Counted from the stretch's first letter, positions 8,750 through 16,425 are shown. The stretch: DNA of 64,000 nucleotides from Parapedobacter lycopersici (GCF_024643285.1 NZ_JAMSLW010000001.1:679239-743238), one strand, 5' to 3'. The notes: a model not told the origin generated them from the letters alone. Numbers and translations: made by a program.

Positions 8750-9631
8750 TTAAGCCTTTGGATGGGCTTGTTTATAAATAGATTTTAAACGTTCGACTGA
8801 GTTATGCGTATATACCTGTGTGGCGGCAAGCCCCGCATGCCCCAACAGTTCCTTGATTGCATTCAAATCCGCACCGTTATTAAGCAGGGCGGTCGCAAAC
8901 GTATGCCGCAACACGTGGGGGCTCTTTTTTGTCTGTGAGGATACGGCGCCCAGGTAATGCGTTACGATGCTGTAGATCAACCGCGGATAGGCATGCTTAC
9001 CTTCTTTGGTAACGATTAACTGGGCACTATTGTTATCAAATTGTTGTCTTTTTTTCTCGGCTAGGTAATGCTGCAGCAATTGACTTAGCGTACGGTTCAG
9101 CGGCACCAGCCGTTCCTTGTTCCGTTTACCGAAAATCAGCATATTACCGTTGTAAAAATCAATATGGGTATCCTGGGCCTGCAGCAGCTCGGAAAGCCGT
9201 ATCCCTGTTCCGAAAAGAAGTTCCAGCACGACTTTATCCCGAAGGCCCTCAAAGGTGTCGGGAAACACTTCTTCGCGGTCCAGCAAGGCCGATAATTTCC
9301 CCTCATCAACCGTTACCGGAAGCTTCTTGGTTGTTTTTAGTGCCTTAACCGATGCAAAGGGATTTTGAAGAACCAGCTGCTCCCGCAGCAGGAATTTATA
9401 ATAAGTACGGAGGGCGGACAGGCTGCGGTTGATGCTGGCAGGGAGCTGTCCCTGTTCAAGCAGTACGGCAATATAGGATCTGGCCTGCCGGTAGGTAACG
9501 GTTTCCACGTCAATAGCCTGGGCAGTCAGGTAGGTCAGGTACCTCGTCAATTCGTGTTGATAGGCAACGAGTGTATGCCCAGCATAACGCTTTTCGTATT
9601 TCAGGAAGTTGATAAACCGATCCGTAACCAT
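8750..9631 (-). CDS. Tyrosine-type recombinase (XerC/XerD-like)
   Basis: A 293-residue recombinase with an N-terminal SAM-like core-binding domain (about residues 1-90) and a C-terminal catalytic domain. The catalytic set is complete: Arg145 (GTGIRLSELL), a Lys in GKRNKERLVPL, His239 and Arg242 (HVLRHTFATALL), His265 (LLGHAGLAATQ) and nucleophile Tyr274. It is probably one of the chromosome-dimer resolving Xer enzymes, as implied by its conserved place between rpsU and hpf, and not a phage integrase. Start is ATG at 9631; the frame begins one codon earlier at TTG. Confidence 0.85.
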   Translation of the reverse strand: MVTDRFINFLKYEKRYAGHTLVAYQHELTRYLTYLTAQAIDVETVTYRQARSYIAVLLEQGQLPASINRSLSALRTYYKFLLREQLVLQNPFASVKALKTTKKLPVTVDEGKLSALLDREEVFPDTFEGLRDKVVLELLFGTGIRLSELLQAQDTHIDFYNGNMLIFGKRNKERLVPLNRTLSQLLQHYLAEKKRQQFDNNSAQLIVTKEGKHAYPRLIYSIVTHYLGAVSSQTKKSPHVLRHTFATALLNNGADLNAIKELLGHAGLAATQVYTHNSVERLKSIYKQAHPKA

Positions 9632-9670
9632 CAAAAAAAATCCGTATATTCTTGACGTTGAATATACGGA
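9632..9670 (-). terminator. Intrinsic terminator after rpsU
   Basis: On the minus strand, an 11-bp perfect stem (9660-9670 with 9641-9651), an 8-nt loop, then a run of eight T. It directly follows rpsU and lies just before the recombinase start, so it probably ends or attenuates rpsU transcripts. Confidence 0.85.
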
Positions 9671-9719
9671 AATTTATTTAACAGGGCAAAATATATTGCC
9701 GCTTAAATTCGGAGAAAAC

Positions 9720-9911
9720 TTAGATGGTTTCCTGGTTCAGGCCTTGCTTGTAGATTGCCTTTTTCACCTGGATACGACGGGTAACCGACTTTTTCTCATA
9801 GGCCTGGCGAGAACGCAATTCCCTCAACACACCCGTCTTCTCGAATTTCTTCTTGAAGCGCTTCAATGCCCGGTCCAACGACTCACCTTCTTTTACATTT
9901 ACAATAATCAT
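9720..9911 (-). CDS. rpsU: 30S ribosomal protein S21
   Basis: A 63-residue basic protein matching bS21 throughout: [22 protein letters not shown] followed by [17 protein letters not shown] and a basic tail. It is a component of the small ribosomal subunit. The ATG at 9911 is preceded by a strong AGGAGGT (9922-9928); the frame extends to 9953 but the added residues are leader. In this phylum many 16S rRNAs occlude the anti-Shine-Dalgarno sequence, and rpsU with a strong Shine-Dalgarno is a known exception that may sense S21 levels. A strong terminator follows. Confidence 0.93.
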   Translation of the reverse strand: MIIVNVKEGESLDRALKRFKKKFEKTGVLRELRSRQAYEKKSVTRRIQVKKAIYKQGLNQETI

Positions 9912-9921
9912 GTTTTCAGAT

Positions 9922-9928
9922 ACCTCCT
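9922..9928 (-). promoter_or_regulatory. Strong Shine-Dalgarno of rpsU
   Basis: AGGAGGT on the minus strand, 10 nt before the rpsU ATG. Strong sites are rare in this window, so it is worth marking; in Bacteroidota this site has been linked to S21 autoregulation. Confidence 0.65.
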
Positions 9929-9982
9929 TTCGTACATTTTTTATGGATTGCAAAGGTAAGATAATGATCCCGATTTATCAAA

Positions 9983-10621
9983 CTATTTTTTCCAAACGCC
10001 GATCCGGCCCAGCAGTTCCGGCAGGGTATCCCCCTCTCCGAGCAACTCGGCCCGGATACCAAGCTGTTGTGCTGCCGCCACGTGCTGTGGACTGTCGTCA
10101 ATAAAAAGGGTTTCCCCCGGCTGCAGGTCATGGCGGTCCAATACAAACTGAAAAATCGCAGGGTCGGGCTTGCGCATGCCCATCAGGTGGGAGTAATAAT
10201 CCTGCTCAAAAAAGACCGAATTATCTACCAGGCCGTGTTCCCGTTGGAGGTAGTCGATAATCCATTGGTAGTGAATCTCGTTGTTATTACTCAACAGAAA
10301 AGTGCGGTAATGCTGCTTCAAGTCCCGTAAGAGATCGTGGTATCCCTCGGGAACACCAACAAGTAATGTGCTCCATGCCTTCGTAATCTCACTATCAGTC
10401 AGCTCCGGTTTACCGGCCGCCTCGCGAATGACGTTCAGGAATTCCGGGGCTGGCAGCTGTCCTTTGTCTAATGCGTCGACCCACGGGTTTTGCGTGGCAT
10501 GGGAAAAAAACGCATTGGCATCCCGGATACCCAGGTCAACAAATGCCTGCCGCAGTGCAGGAAAGTCAAGCATGAAGATCACGTTACCGTAATCAAAGAT
10601 GATGTTTTTGATTTTTTGCAT
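9983..10621 (-). CDS. HAD superfamily hydrolase (subfamily IA phosphatase-like)
   Basis: A 212-residue HAD-family protein. Motif I is IIFDYGNVIFMLD, with the nucleophile Asp in FDYGNV as in YihX-like phosphatases; motif II is LLSNNNEIH; the Lys of motif III is in MRKPDPAIFQ; motif IV is LFIDDSPQHV with the Asp pair. The family removes phosphate from small phosphorylated metabolites; the substrate cannot be told. Soluble, normal length, ATG at 10621. It reads away from the tRNA at 10695. Confidence 0.85.
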   Translation of the reverse strand: MQKIKNIIFDYGNVIFMLDFPALRQAFVDLGIRDANAFFSHATQNPWVDALDKGQLPAPEFLNVIREAAGKPELTDSEITKAWSTLLVGVPEGYHDLLRDLKQHYRTFLLSNNNEIHYQWIIDYLQREHGLVDNSVFFEQDYYSHLMGMRKPDPAIFQFVLDRHDLQPGETLFIDDSPQHVAAAQQLGIRAELLGEGDTLPELLGRIGVWKK

Positions 10622-10694
10622 TGCAAAATTTTAAATATCCACTGCAAATATGTAAAATTGCAACCGCAAATCCGCGTTTGTAGCGGGTTTCACC

Positions 10695-10768
10695 GCGCCT
10701 ATAGCTCAGTTGGTTAGAGTAGAAGACTCATAATCTTTTGGTCCCTGGTTCGAGCCCAGGTGGGCGCA
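10695..10768 (+). tRNA. tRNA with CAT anticodon (Met, or Ile2 if modified)
   Basis: A 74-nt cloverleaf: acceptor GCGCCTA pairs with TGGGCGC, D stem GCTC, anticodon stem GAAGA/TCTTT around loop CTCATAA (anticodon CAT), T stem CCTGG/CCAGG with TTCGAGC loop. CCA is not encoded. CAT may read AUG or, after lysidine modification, AUA; the TATAGCTCAG start and CTCATAA loop recall the Ile2 type, but sequence alone does not settle it. It does not look like initiator tRNA, because the first acceptor pair is matched. Confidence 0.9.
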
Positions 10769-10775
10769 CTTCAAT

Positions 10776-10811
10776 AAAAAGCCGTCCCGAAATGATTCGG
10801 GACGGCTTTTT
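10776..10811 (+). terminator. Intrinsic terminator after tRNA(CAT)
   Basis: A 10-bp perfect G+C-rich stem (10781-10790 with 10797-10806), 6-nt loop, with A5 before and T5 after; the symmetry suggests it can work in both directions. Confidence 0.9.
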
Positions 10812-11038
10812 CCGTTTCTCAGGGCACCTAATAATAAATAAAACGAATGTTTCCAAGCATACAAATATGACATTGTACTGTCCTTTAGACAGGTTTAATA
10901 AACCGGATCTGCCCCCTTGCTTCATGGCCAAGGAATAAGCCGAATTAAAATAGGTAGCCAAAGTTGTCCAATTTCTGAAATTCAAAGCATCATTAGTGAA
11001 ATAACCAACTATTCAATAACAATTAAAATAAAATAATT

Positions 11039-11464
11039 ATGGCTAATTTTAAAAATGAAGCGGTGATAAAACACGCTGAATCGGAAAAGAAAGAAAGATG
11101 GACAACAATTGCGAAGTGGACTTATTGGATATTGACGCTGTCATTTACCACGACGATGTTCATTGCAGGTATTATGCTTCTGGCGGGGGTCGATTCCAAT
11201 GTCGATGGGATAACGCACTTAGGCTATCCTGCTTACATTTGTAAAATCTTGGGTGTTGCGAAGGTACTTGGAAGCGTCGCGATCGTATATGGACGGTTTC
11301 CGATCCTCAAAGAATGGGCCTATGCGGGATATTCCTTCAATCTGATAGGTGCGGCTGCCTCATATGCTTTTTATGGAGATAGCTTTGGAAAAATGCTCGT
11401 CCCAATCATCATTCTTATCGCAGTTTTGGCCTCCTACCGACAATGGAAGAAGGGTTGGATGTAA
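11039..11464 (+). CDS. DoxX family membrane protein
   Basis: A 141-residue protein with a charged N-terminal 24 residues and four membrane segments: about 25-47 (WTYWILTLSFTTTMFIAGIML), 65-85, 92-110 and 114-133. The GYPAYICKILGVAKVLGSVAI segment and the closing ASYRQWKKGW tail fit DoxX-like proteins, membrane proteins of loosely defined redox or stress roles. It lies about 100 nt before the DGPF protein and ECF42-type sigma genes on the same strand. By eye this stretch is more A+T-rich than the surrounding genes. Confidence 0.75.
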   Translation: MANFKNEAVIKHAESEKKERWTTIAKWTYWILTLSFTTTMFIAGIMLLAGVDSNVDGITHLGYPAYICKILGVAKVLGSVAIVYGRFPILKEWAYAGYSFNLIGAAASYAFYGDSFGKMLVPIIILIAVLASYRQWKKGWM

Positions 11465-11563
11465 GTTCTTCAAAATTATTTATGCTACGCTGTCCAATTT
11501 CTTTAATCTCGATCATTATCAAAGTATAACAAACATTTAATTTGAATTAAAATCAATAACAAA

Positions 11564-11899
11564 ATGAAAGAATTCATGCTTTTGTTCCGTCAGCCGGACT
11601 ATGACTACAGCAACACCTCGCCAAAAGAAATGCAAGCGCTTGCAAAAAAATGGCAGGATTGGGTGGAAGTCATCACTTCACAAAAAAAATTGGCCAGCCA
11701 TGGCCCTCGGTTGGCTATGGAAGGCAAGGTCCTTAAGCCCGGTGGTGTTATTACGGATGGGCCATTCGTTGAAATTAAAGAAAAACTGGGCAGCTTTATT
11801 ATTATAAAGGCGAAAAACCTGGAAGATGCGACAACCCTGGCCCATGGCTGTCCGGCATTGGACATGGGAGGCAGCGTTGAAATCAGACCTATTTTTTAA
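11564..11899 (+). CDS. YciI-like DGPF protein
   Basis: A 111-residue protein of the YCII-related superfamily with the name-giving DGPF motif at residues 65-68 (GGVITDGPFVEIKEKLGSF) and the N-terminal KEFMLLFR strand. The fold is a ferredoxin-like barrel; no enzymatic role is established. DGPF proteins are the known genomic partners of ECF42 sigma factors, and just such a sigma factor gene follows 61 nt downstream, so it probably belongs to that regulon or signalling module. Confidence 0.85.
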   Translation: MKEFMLLFRQPDYDYSNTSPKEMQALAKKWQDWVEVITSQKKLASHGPRLAMEGKVLKPGGVITDGPFVEIKEKLGSFIIIKAKNLEDATTLAHGCPALDMGGSVEIRPIF

Positions 11900-11920
11900 T
11901 AAATTAATATCCAGAACATC

Positions 11921-11948
11921 AAATCCACCTTTATACAAGGGTGGATTT
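11921..11948 (+). promoter_or_regulatory. Stem-loop between DGPF gene and sigma factor gene
   Basis: A 12-bp stem (11921-11932 with 11937-11948, one G-T pair) closes a 4-nt loop, followed by a short T-rich stretch and then the sigma factor ATG at 11961. It may act as a partial terminator lowering sigma factor expression relative to the DGPF gene, or be a dispersed palindromic repeat. Confidence 0.5.
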
Positions 11949-11960
11949 TGTTCTTCAACT

Positions 11961-13205
11961 ATGGAAAAGGAAAAAGCATTTTTAAAACATTTGTTCCAGC
12001 AGGAATTCTCAAAAATGGTAGCTGTTATCAGCAAAATTTTTGGATTACAACATATTGAAATAGCAGAAGACATCGTGAGCGAAACATTTTTGCTGGCCTC
12101 GGAAACATGGGGACTTAAGGGTATTCCCAAAAATCCGACAGCATGGCTGTATGCTGTTGCCAAGCAAAAAATGCTTTATCATTTTAGAAGAGATAAGATC
12201 TTTGGTGAAAAAATACTGCCTGAACTAAATCACAACCAAGAAAACACGTATACCATCGCAGAATTAGATTTCTCAGCAGCAAATATTAAGGACAGTCAAT
12301 TACAGATGCTTTTTGCCATTTGTACACCTTCAATTGCCAGTGAGGCGCAAATAGGGCTGGCCTTGCGCATTCTTTGCGGTTTCGGTATCGATGAAATAGC
12401 AGAGGCCTTTTTATCCAACAAAGAAACCATTAATAAAAGGTTATTCAGGGCAAAAGAAAAATTACGGACAGAAAACGTGCAACTGAAATTACCGTCTGAA
12501 AGCGAAATAGCTTATCGGCTCACCAATGTTTTGCATATCATCTACCTGCTGTTCAACGAAGGCTATTATTCAAAAACCCAGAATACCATTCTAAGAAAAG
12601 ACCTGTGTTTGGAAGCCATGCGTTTAGGCTTGATGCTGACCGAATACAAGGGGACAGACCAACCGAAAACCAATGCCTTAATGGCACTCATGTGTTTTCA
12701 TACTTCCCGGTTCAACGCCAGGCAAACCAATGATGAGGACCTACCGGGATTGGTCTTGTACGATCAACAGGACGAAACCTTGTGGGATCAGGGGCTTATC
12801 AATAAAGGCATGCACTTTTTAAACATTTCAGCACAGGGCGACGAGCTAAGTTCTTACCATTTGGAAGCCAGGATAGCTTACTGGCACTGCATAAAAGAAG
12901 ATACCGAAGAAAAATGGAGAGAAATCCTTGTTTTGTATGATCAGCTTTTGCAGGTCAATTATTCCCCGAGTGTTGCCCTTAACCGCGCCTTTGCACTATA
13001 CAAAGCACAGGATTGGCAAACGGCACTGGTAGAGACTGAAAAACTCAAACTAGAAAACAATCATTTTTACTTTGTACTGCTTGGCGAACTTTACAAGAAT
13101 ATGGATAAGCACAAAGCCAGGCATTGTTTCAAAAAGGCTTACGCCTTAGCCAAAACGCTGGCCGAGAAACAACATATTCAGGCCAAGATTGATAGGATTG
13201 GTTAG
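11961..13205 (+). CDS. ECF sigma factor with C-terminal TPR-like extension (ECF42 type)
   Basis: A 414-residue RNA polymerase sigma factor. Region 2 is near residues 10-75 (IEIAEDIVSETFLLASETW, then AWLYAVAKQKMLYHFRRD); region 4 is near 110-165 (LALRILCGFGIDEIAEAFLSNKETINKRLFRAKEKLR). The remaining 240 residues form a DUF6596/TPR-like extension with YLLFNEGYYSK and late tandem helices (SPSVALNRAFALYKAQDW). This architecture and the DGPF neighbour define group ECF42, which has no classical anti-sigma factor; the C-terminal domain is thought to control activity. The frame extends upstream to 11826 over the DGPF gene, but the ATG at 11961 starts the sigma domain. Confidence 0.87.
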   Translation: MEKEKAFLKHLFQQEFSKMVAVISKIFGLQHIEIAEDIVSETFLLASETWGLKGIPKNPTAWLYAVAKQKMLYHFRRDKIFGEKILPELNHNQENTYTIAELDFSAANIKDSQLQMLFAICTPSIASEAQIGLALRILCGFGIDEIAEAFLSNKETINKRLFRAKEKLRTENVQLKLPSESEIAYRLTNVLHIIYLLFNEGYYSKTQNTILRKDLCLEAMRLGLMLTEYKGTDQPKTNALMALMCFHTSRFNARQTNDEDLPGLVLYDQQDETLWDQGLINKGMHFLNISAQGDELSSYHLEARIAYWHCIKEDTEEKWREILVLYDQLLQVNYSPSVALNRAFALYKAQDWQTALVETEKLKLENNHFYFVLLGELYKNMDKHKARHCFKKAYALAKTLAEKQHIQAKIDRIG

Positions 13206-13326
13206 AAAGGTCAATTGGATTTACATTTCGGCAATGAGTGACTTTGCATGCCATTTTTTATAATTTGGGCACTTAACAGCAGGCCGTTTTGGCTCGATCA
13301 TGTCCAGGATCATTTTGGGCGGAACA

Positions 13327-14796
13327 TTACCCATATTGTTGAACTGCAGTATTAATAGCATTTATACTACGGTCAATCTCCTCGAAATTCAGAGATGCAA
13401 ACCCTAACCTAAGACCGTTTAAATCGCTAAATAAAATGTTACTGCTGCAAGCAATACCTTGTTTTTTTAATGATGAAACGATTCGCCCGACATCATAATT
13501 GCTGTTAAAATTCATCCATACGGCCATCCCGCCGGACGGCACCTGGTAGGACACATAATGTCTTAAATACGTGTCCAGCTGCATACACATGTAGTCACGC
13601 CGCTCTTTGTACGTTTTGGCTGACTTCCTCAGGTGACGCTGCATCTCCCCATTTTCAAACAATGCCGCAACAGCATGCTCCATTAAAACATCCCCCCGGA
13701 TATCAATGGTCTTCCTGATCGCAGCAATGGCATTGATCAGGTCATCCGGCCCTACAATAAACCCAAGCCTTAACGAGGATGAAAAACATTTGGACAGACT
13801 GCCGATATAGATGACCCTGCCACCGTGATTGTAACTTGCCATGGGTAAGTAAGGTGCGGACGAATAATGGAAGTCATAATCATAGTCATCTTCTATGATG
13901 ACAAAATTATACGTATGGGCTAACGATAGCAACCTAATCCTTCTTTCCGGAGAAAGTGTCACCGTTGTAGGGTAGTGATGATGGGGAATTACATATACCC
14001 CCCGAACGTGCACTTGTTCACACACCTCAGCAATTTTCTCTACATCAATACCATAATCATCAACCGGAATCTCAATAACGCGCGCGCCGTTTGCTTCAAG
14101 TGATAATGTAGCGATACGATATCCCGGACTGCCGACAAGGTATACGTCACCCGCATTAATGAGCGCTTTACCAAGCAGGTAAATCCCCATCTGCGCACCA
14201 TTGGTGATAAAAATATTGGAGACGGAGTGATTGATACCACGCGTGCCGGCAAGGTGCGATACCAGCGTATCTTTTAACCGGGAAGATTTATATGCAGAAC
14301 CATAATTAGCTCCCCTTAGCTGGTAGTCCCGATCAGTCAGCGATTTAAATTCCCTTAGCAGCGCTTTATACGGGGCCATTCTCGAATCCGGCAAACCATC
14401 ATCTATAAAAATGTCACCGAAGCTTTCTACGTTGTCAGCAAACTGAGGGATCCTGTTCTTTAAGGAAACTGGTGATTTGCCCGGATATCTTGGTCCCGAC
14501 ACGGTTTTGTTAGGAATATCAGCGATCAAAATGTCGGAATTTACATAATAGCCGCTTTTGTTTTTTGAAATGATCCATCCCTGGATAATCAATTCCTCAT
14601 ACGCCGAAACGATCGTTTTTCGATGCAACTGAAGTAAATCCGCAAGCATACGCGAGCTTGGGAGTTTAGTGCCTGCCGGAATAGTACCGCTATTTATCAG
14701 GTTAACCAAACACATCGCGATCTGTTCATAGACAGCTCTTTTACTACTGGGATCAATGCTTATTAATGTTTGATAGGGAAGCATCTGGACTACCAT
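13327..14796 (-). CDS. MocR-type regulator (GntR DNA-binding domain fused to aminotransferase domain)
   Basis: A 489-residue regulator of the MocR/PdxR group. Residues about 10-80 form a GntR winged helix (VYEQIAMCLVNLINSGTIPAGTKLPSSRMLADLLQLHRKTIVSAYEELI). From about 110 on it is a fold-type I PLP domain, with the expected PLP lysine in YIGSLSKCFSSSLRLGF and FIIEDDYDYDF upstream. Such proteins use the aminotransferase domain to sense PLP or amino compounds. I start at the ATG at 14796; the frame begins at GTG 14814, and ATG 14784 is also possible. It is divergent from an AhpD-like gene and an acetyltransferase gene, its likely targets. Confidence 0.87.
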   Translation of the reverse strand: MVVQMLPYQTLISIDPSSKRAVYEQIAMCLVNLINSGTIPAGTKLPSSRMLADLLQLHRKTIVSAYEELIIQGWIISKNKSGYYVNSDILIADIPNKTVSGPRYPGKSPVSLKNRIPQFADNVESFGDIFIDDGLPDSRMAPYKALLREFKSLTDRDYQLRGANYGSAYKSSRLKDTLVSHLAGTRGINHSVSNIFITNGAQMGIYLLGKALINAGDVYLVGSPGYRIATLSLEANGARVIEIPVDDYGIDVEKIAEVCEQVHVRGVYVIPHHHYPTTVTLSPERRIRLLSLAHTYNFVIIEDDYDYDFHYSSAPYLPMASYNHGGRVIYIGSLSKCFSSSLRLGFIVGPDDLINAIAAIRKTIDIRGDVLMEHAVAALFENGEMQRHLRKSAKTYKERRDYMCMQLDTYLRHYVSYQVPSGGMAVWMNFNSNYDVGRIVSSLKKQGIACSSNILFSDLNGLRLGFASLNFEEIDRSINAINTAVQQYG

Positions 14797-14828
14797 GCGT
14801 TTTATATCTGGCACACAAAGCTAGTCCA
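14786..14828. promoter_or_regulatory. Candidate MocR operator, divergent promoter region
   Basis: Two perfect inverted 7-mers, TGGACTA (14786-14792) and TAGTCCA (14822-14828), 29 nt apart. Between and beside them lie two -7 type boxes: TAGCTTTG on the minus strand (14816-14823) for the MocR gene, and TATATTTG on the plus strand (14838-14845) for the AhpD-like gene. Neither has a clear TTG at -33, consistent with regulator-dependent promoters. Confidence 0.5.
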
Positions 14829-14861
14829 AATTGTCGATATATTTGAAAAAATAAAATAGAT

Positions 14862-15299
14862 ATGGCAAAGCGGAAATTTTTAAGAGACGTAGACCCGAAG
14901 GCATTTGAAGTGATGTTAGGATTTGAGAACTACCTGGCGAAAAGCTCACTGGACCGGATACACGCAAACCTGATTAAAGTCCGTGTGTCACAAATCAATG
15001 GCTGCGCCTACTGCATTGACAAACACATCGAGGAGGCGCTTAAAGCCGGAGAAGACGCCCGCCGGATATTTGTATTGGCCGCATGGCATGAAACCCCTTT
15101 CTTCTCAACGGAAGAACGGGCAATATTGGCCTTAGCAGAAGAAATGACACTGATTGTGCAACACGGTGTTTCTGATGCGGTTTATGACACGGCTATAGCT
15201 GTGCTGGGACAGCAATATACAACCGAGGTCATGATGGCAATCATTGCGATGAATGCCTGGAACCGCGTTGGCATTACCACCGGGCGCAAACCCCAATAA
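14862..15299 (+). CDS. Carboxymuconolactone decarboxylase/AhpD-like protein
   Basis: A 145-residue protein with the AhpD redox motif: Cys48-x-x-Cys51 and His55 in GCAYCIDKH. Members are alkylhydroperoxidase-like disulfide reductases or, in one branch, decarboxylases; the CxxC-His arrangement favours a peroxide- or disulfide-related role. All-helical, soluble, no signal. It is the first gene after the divergent MocR regulator and is followed 7 nt later by a GNAT gene, an arrangement I recall as common in Bacteroidota. Confidence 0.88.
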   Translation: MAKRKFLRDVDPKAFEVMLGFENYLAKSSLDRIHANLIKVRVSQINGCAYCIDKHIEEALKAGEDARRIFVLAAWHETPFFSTEERAILALAEEMTLIVQHGVSDAVYDTAIAVLGQQYTTEVMMAIIAMNAWNRVGITTGRKPQ

Positions 15300-15306
15300 G
15301 ATCACT

Positions 15307-15711
15307 ATGGCAGACGAAATCGCATATAAAACCGGCATGATACCTGACATAGAACTTGTTATCGCATTATATATTGCTGCAGGCCTAAAAAGGCCTGTTG
15401 AAGATAAGGAAAGAATGAAAAAAATGTTCCTGAACTCCAACCTGGTGGTGACGGCCTGGCATCAGGATGTCCTTATCGGCATTTCACGAACGATGACCGA
15501 TTACGGTTATTGGTCCTATCTGGCTGATTTAGCCGTCCATCCCGATTATCAAAAGAGGGGTATCGGCCGTAAGCTCATTGCTGAAACAAAGATCAGGGCA
15601 GGAAACGATTGTACGTTGTTACTGCTTGCTGCACCGTCTGCCCTTTCGTATTATCGGCAAGTCGGTTTCAGGAATTTAACTAATGCCTTTGCTGCCGACA
15701 GGGAAACATAG
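15307..15711 (+). CDS. GNAT family N-acetyltransferase
   Basis: A 134-residue single-domain acetyltransferase. The acetyl-CoA binding motif is LADLAVHPDYQKRGIGRKLIAET (Q/R-x-x-G-x-G), and a later LLAAPSALSYYRQVGF strand-helix completes the fold. The substrate is unknown. The frame opens at 15253 inside the preceding gene, but the ATG at 15307, 7 nt after that gene's stop, starts the domain properly. Probably co-transcribed with the AhpD-like gene under MocR control. Confidence 0.85.
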   Translation: MADEIAYKTGMIPDIELVIALYIAAGLKRPVEDKERMKKMFLNSNLVVTAWHQDVLIGISRTMTDYGYWSYLADLAVHPDYQKRGIGRKLIAETKIRAGNDCTLLLLAAPSALSYYRQVGFRNLTNAFAADRET

Positions 15712-15758
15712 CAGCCCGGCAAGGTTTGTCACCTAAACTTCAGGTTTTAAAAAATCCC

Positions 15759-15789
15759 TTGCGCCGAAGGGCAACTCGTGTTACTTTTG
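15759..15789 (+). promoter_or_regulatory. Promoter of the TetR gene
   Basis: TTG at 15759-15761, 20 nt, then TACTTTTG at 15782-15789: a full match to the Bacteroidota housekeeping promoter pattern. The TetR-type operator begins at the last base of the -7 box. Confidence 0.75.
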
Positions 15790-15803
15790 CTAACGCTGTT
15801 AGG
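15789..15803. promoter_or_regulatory. TetR-type operator, copy 1
   Basis: GCTAACGCTGTTAGG: an imperfect dyad sharing CTAAC...GTTAG with the perfect palindrome upstream of the efflux operon. It overlaps the predicted transcription start of the TetR gene, fitting autorepression. Confidence 0.75.
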
Positions 15804-15816
15804 GAAGGTAACCAAG

Positions 15817-16425
15817 ATGAGTATTGTAGAAAGAAGATTACGGGAGAAAGAAGCCATGCGGACCAACATCCTCACCACGGCTTGGCAGATCGTAAAGGAC
15901 GAGGGCTGGCAATCGTTGTCTATCCGCAAAATCGCCGATGCGATCCAATACAGTGTACCCGTAATCTACGATTACTTTGAAAACAAGGACGCCATCCTGC
16001 TTGAGTTTGGCAAACAGGGATTTGAACAGCTCATTGCGAAACTGGCAGCAGCAAAGGACAGTACGCCGGATCCGGCGGAGCAGCTCAAGGCAATAGCCGA
16101 TGCGTATTGGATATTTGCTTTCAAGAATAAGGAATTCTACCAGCTGATGTGGGGAATGGGTGCGCCCACCTGTGAAATGGATAAATGCATGCCTGAGCGC
16201 TCAATTTTCAGGGACCTGGTAATGGCACCCATGATTGAAGTCATCAACAAGGCAAACGGTGAGGATGCTGAAACCAATGCGTGTCTTAAATACCATACTT
16301 TCTGGTCCATCCTGCACGGATTGGTTTCCATTAAGATGGTGGCACCGGCGGACGACACCGAGCAACTGAATAAACTGGTGCTCGACGACGCCATCACCGG
16401 CTTTATCAAAAACCTGAAGATCTAG
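15817..16425 (+). CDS. TetR/AcrR family transcriptional repressor
   Basis: A 202-residue regulator with an N-terminal TetR helix-turn-helix (about residues 15-60: ILTTAWQIVKDEGWQSLSIRKIADAIQYSVPVIYDYFENKDAIL) and a ligand-binding C-terminal domain of the TetR_C_33/WHG type (FAFKNKEFYQLMWGMG). The frame starts at 15778, but the ATG at 15817 gives the normal N-terminus and lies downstream of the predicted promoter. A matching palindrome stands before this gene and before the efflux genes that follow, so it very probably represses itself and the pump, with release by a pump substrate. Confidence 0.88.
   Translation: MSIVERRLREKEAMRTNILTTAWQIVKDEGWQSLSIRKIADAIQYSVPVIYDYFENKDAILLEFGKQGFEQLIAKLAAAKDSTPDPAEQLKAIADAYWIFAFKNKEFYQLMWGMGAPTCEMDKCMPERSIFRDLVMAPMIEVINKANGEDAETNACLKYHTFWSILHGLVSIKMVAPADDTEQLNKLVLDDAITGFIKNLKI

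Noticed and set aside
8750-9631. Tyrosine recombinase as integrase of a mobile element
   Set aside because: Its place between rpsU and hpf is conserved in the phylum and no attachment repeats or cargo were seen; a Xer role fits better.
10728-10985. Minus-strand 85-codon frame ending in RPPGLEPGTKRL
   Set aside because: Its C-terminus is the translated antisense of the tRNA(CAT) gene, a common annotation artefact; no start signal or family.
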